From an uncultured Clostridia bacterium (GTDB taxonomy: Bacteria > Bacillota > Clostridia > Oscillospirales > Acutalibacteraceae), in the NCBI GenBank assembly GCA_944376655.1, contig CALWDJ010000015.1, positions 1-53,039 of the forward strand: DNA of 53,039 nt, in the 5' to 3' direction. Shown in pieces: positions 52,430 to 53,039 of this stretch (its first letter is position 1; every line of letters starts with the position of its first letter). The notes beneath the pieces are model-generated. The model was not told the DNA's origin and did no database searches. It was given only the letters and a program-made list of their open reading frames with translations. The position numbers were made by a program, and so were the translations under genes.

Positions 52430-52891
52430 TTAGTCACAACCTTGTTCCAATAAATATTTTCGCAGGTAAACCATATCTGTCAGCTTCACACCGCCATCAT
52501 AAATCGGGTGGTCATAATTATCAGTAAAGAAGTTCTTAATAATATGAGAACGGGTAAAACCGCACTTTTCATAAAATGGAATTGTTGATGGGCTGTCACC
52601 CGTTCCGACCTGCAATATCGAATAATCGCCCTGATATTTGTTGATAATAAACTCAATCAATGCTTTACCGTAGCCCTTGCCGTGAAACTGTGGATCTGTG
52701 GCAATGTTTTTTATTTCAAGCACTCCGCCACCGACATCTAACACAACACATTCTGCCTTGACTCCGTCATCCTCTAAAACATACATTGTCCCATTTGTAA
52801 GATATCGGTCTATCATATTTTCCTGTTCATCTGCCAATAATAGCAAATTAAGATATTGCTTTTTACCTTCTTTTACCTCTTTAATATTCAT
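52430..52891 (-). CDS. GNAT-family N-acetyltransferase
   Basis: A 153-residue acetyltransferase with the acetyl-CoA-binding motif A (LEIKNIATDPQFHGKGYGKALIEFI) and a typical FYEKCGF motif B. It resembles uncharacterised small-molecule or antibiotic-type acetyltransferases. ATG at 52891 with AAGTGAG before it fits better than the in-frame GTG at 52900. It follows by ten bases the stop of a partial frame entering from the window edge, suggesting an operon. Confidence 0.86.
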   Translation of the reverse strand: MNIKEVKEGKKQYLNLLLLADEQENMIDRYLTNGTMYVLEDDGVKAECVVLDVGGGVLEIKNIATDPQFHGKGYGKALIEFIINKYQGDYSILQVGTGDSPSTIPFYEKCGFTRSHIIKNFFTDNYDHPIYDGGVKLTDMVYLRKYLLEQGCD

Positions 52892-52901
52892 AGTTCTCAC
52901 T

Positions 52902-53039
52902 TCATATAATATTGTTTTCTTTTATTTGAAAATGGGCAATCCCGATATCCTCAAAACAAAAACCAACTTCTCGAACACAACGGATAGCAGAAGGTAAGCT
53001 GAGTGCTATCTCACGAAATTTTCTGCGCAGGCCGTATAC
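52902..53039 (-). CDS. Partial C-terminal reading frame cut by the window edge
   Basis: On the minus strand the frame is open from the last base of the window for 45 codons to TGA at 52904-52902 (begins VYGLRRKFREIALSLP, ends AHFQIKENNII). The stop is ten bases before the next gene's ATG, as in an operon. A chance open frame of this length is possible, and I do not recognise the protein. Confidence 0.4.
   Translation of the reverse strand, partial: VYGLRRKFREIALSLPSAIRCVREVGFCFEDIGIAHFQIKENNII

Overview
The window looks like a chromosomal stretch of an anaerobic, probably spore-forming member of the Bacillota (class Clostridia; an Oscillospirales/Ruminococcaceae-like gut lineage is my guess). 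Reasons: a GerA-family spore germination protein, clostridial-type gene order (rimP-nusA-ylxR-ylxQ-infB-rbfA-nrnA-truB-ribF; dnaD-dnaI-mnmG), strong AGGAGG-type ribosome binding sites, many sigma-A promoters with 17-bp spacers, CCA-encoding tRNA genes, and fermentative genes (iron alcohol dehydrogenase, glutamate dehydrogenase, Mgl sugar uptake). The species cannot be fixed from sequence alone. No CRISPR array, rRNA, phage or complete insertion sequence is visible.

Layout. 1-2,025: minus-strand alcohol dehydrogenase and TetR regulator, whose 3' end runs into small hairpins that look like a mobile-element end at the window edge. 2,125-3,686: membrane-anchored HtrA protease. 3,756-9,033: minus-strand operon dnaD-dnaI-mnmG followed by a gerA-like gene whose ribosome binding site lies inside a long hairpin. 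9,054-10,534: monocistronic gdhA. 10,605-14,860: mglB-mglA-mglC sugar ABC transporter ending in a small membrane-anchored InlB-repeat protein. 15,097-15,813: mgtC-like gene. 15,996-17,483: unusual clan GH-D-like glycosidase candidate.

17,528-24,217 is the most novel accessory block: an AraC regulator divergent from a tight five-gene operon (Old-Yellow-Enzyme-type reductase, SDR, fumarate-reductase-like flavoprotein, TIM-barrel isomerase, D-2-hydroxyacid dehydrogenase). The last gene is split by a +1 frameshift at a T7 run. 24,237-26,072: DUF134-NifX fusion divergent from a ZIP metal transporter. 26,045-35,500: the large minus-strand rimP-nusA-infB-type operon, extended at its end by mscS and an SGNH hydrolase.

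35,559-37,436: a strongly promoted two-gene unit coding for an IscU/SufU-like scaffold and a GGGtGRT-family protein of unknown function. 37,464-40,581: GH109-like Gfo/Idh/MocA oxidoreductase, divergent AraC regulator and a metallo-beta-lactamase-fold hydrolase. 40,620-43,470: rpsO-pnp with a structured leader and a long intercistronic hairpin. 43,515-48,529: yhaO-yhaN nuclease pair plus a MATE transporter. 48,566-50,272: methyltransferase-hslO. 50,269-50,819: five tRNA genes (Val, Asp, Phe, Gly, Cys). 50,989-53,039: a looser, more AT-rich end with two GNAT acetyltransferases, a membrane Xre regulator and a partial reading frame cut by the window edge.

Functionally the window mixes housekeeping translation, RNA and replication genes with carbohydrate-related accessory islands, each with its own AraC regulator. 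The best candidates for undescribed biology are the five-gene redox operon and the scaffold/GGGtGRT pair.
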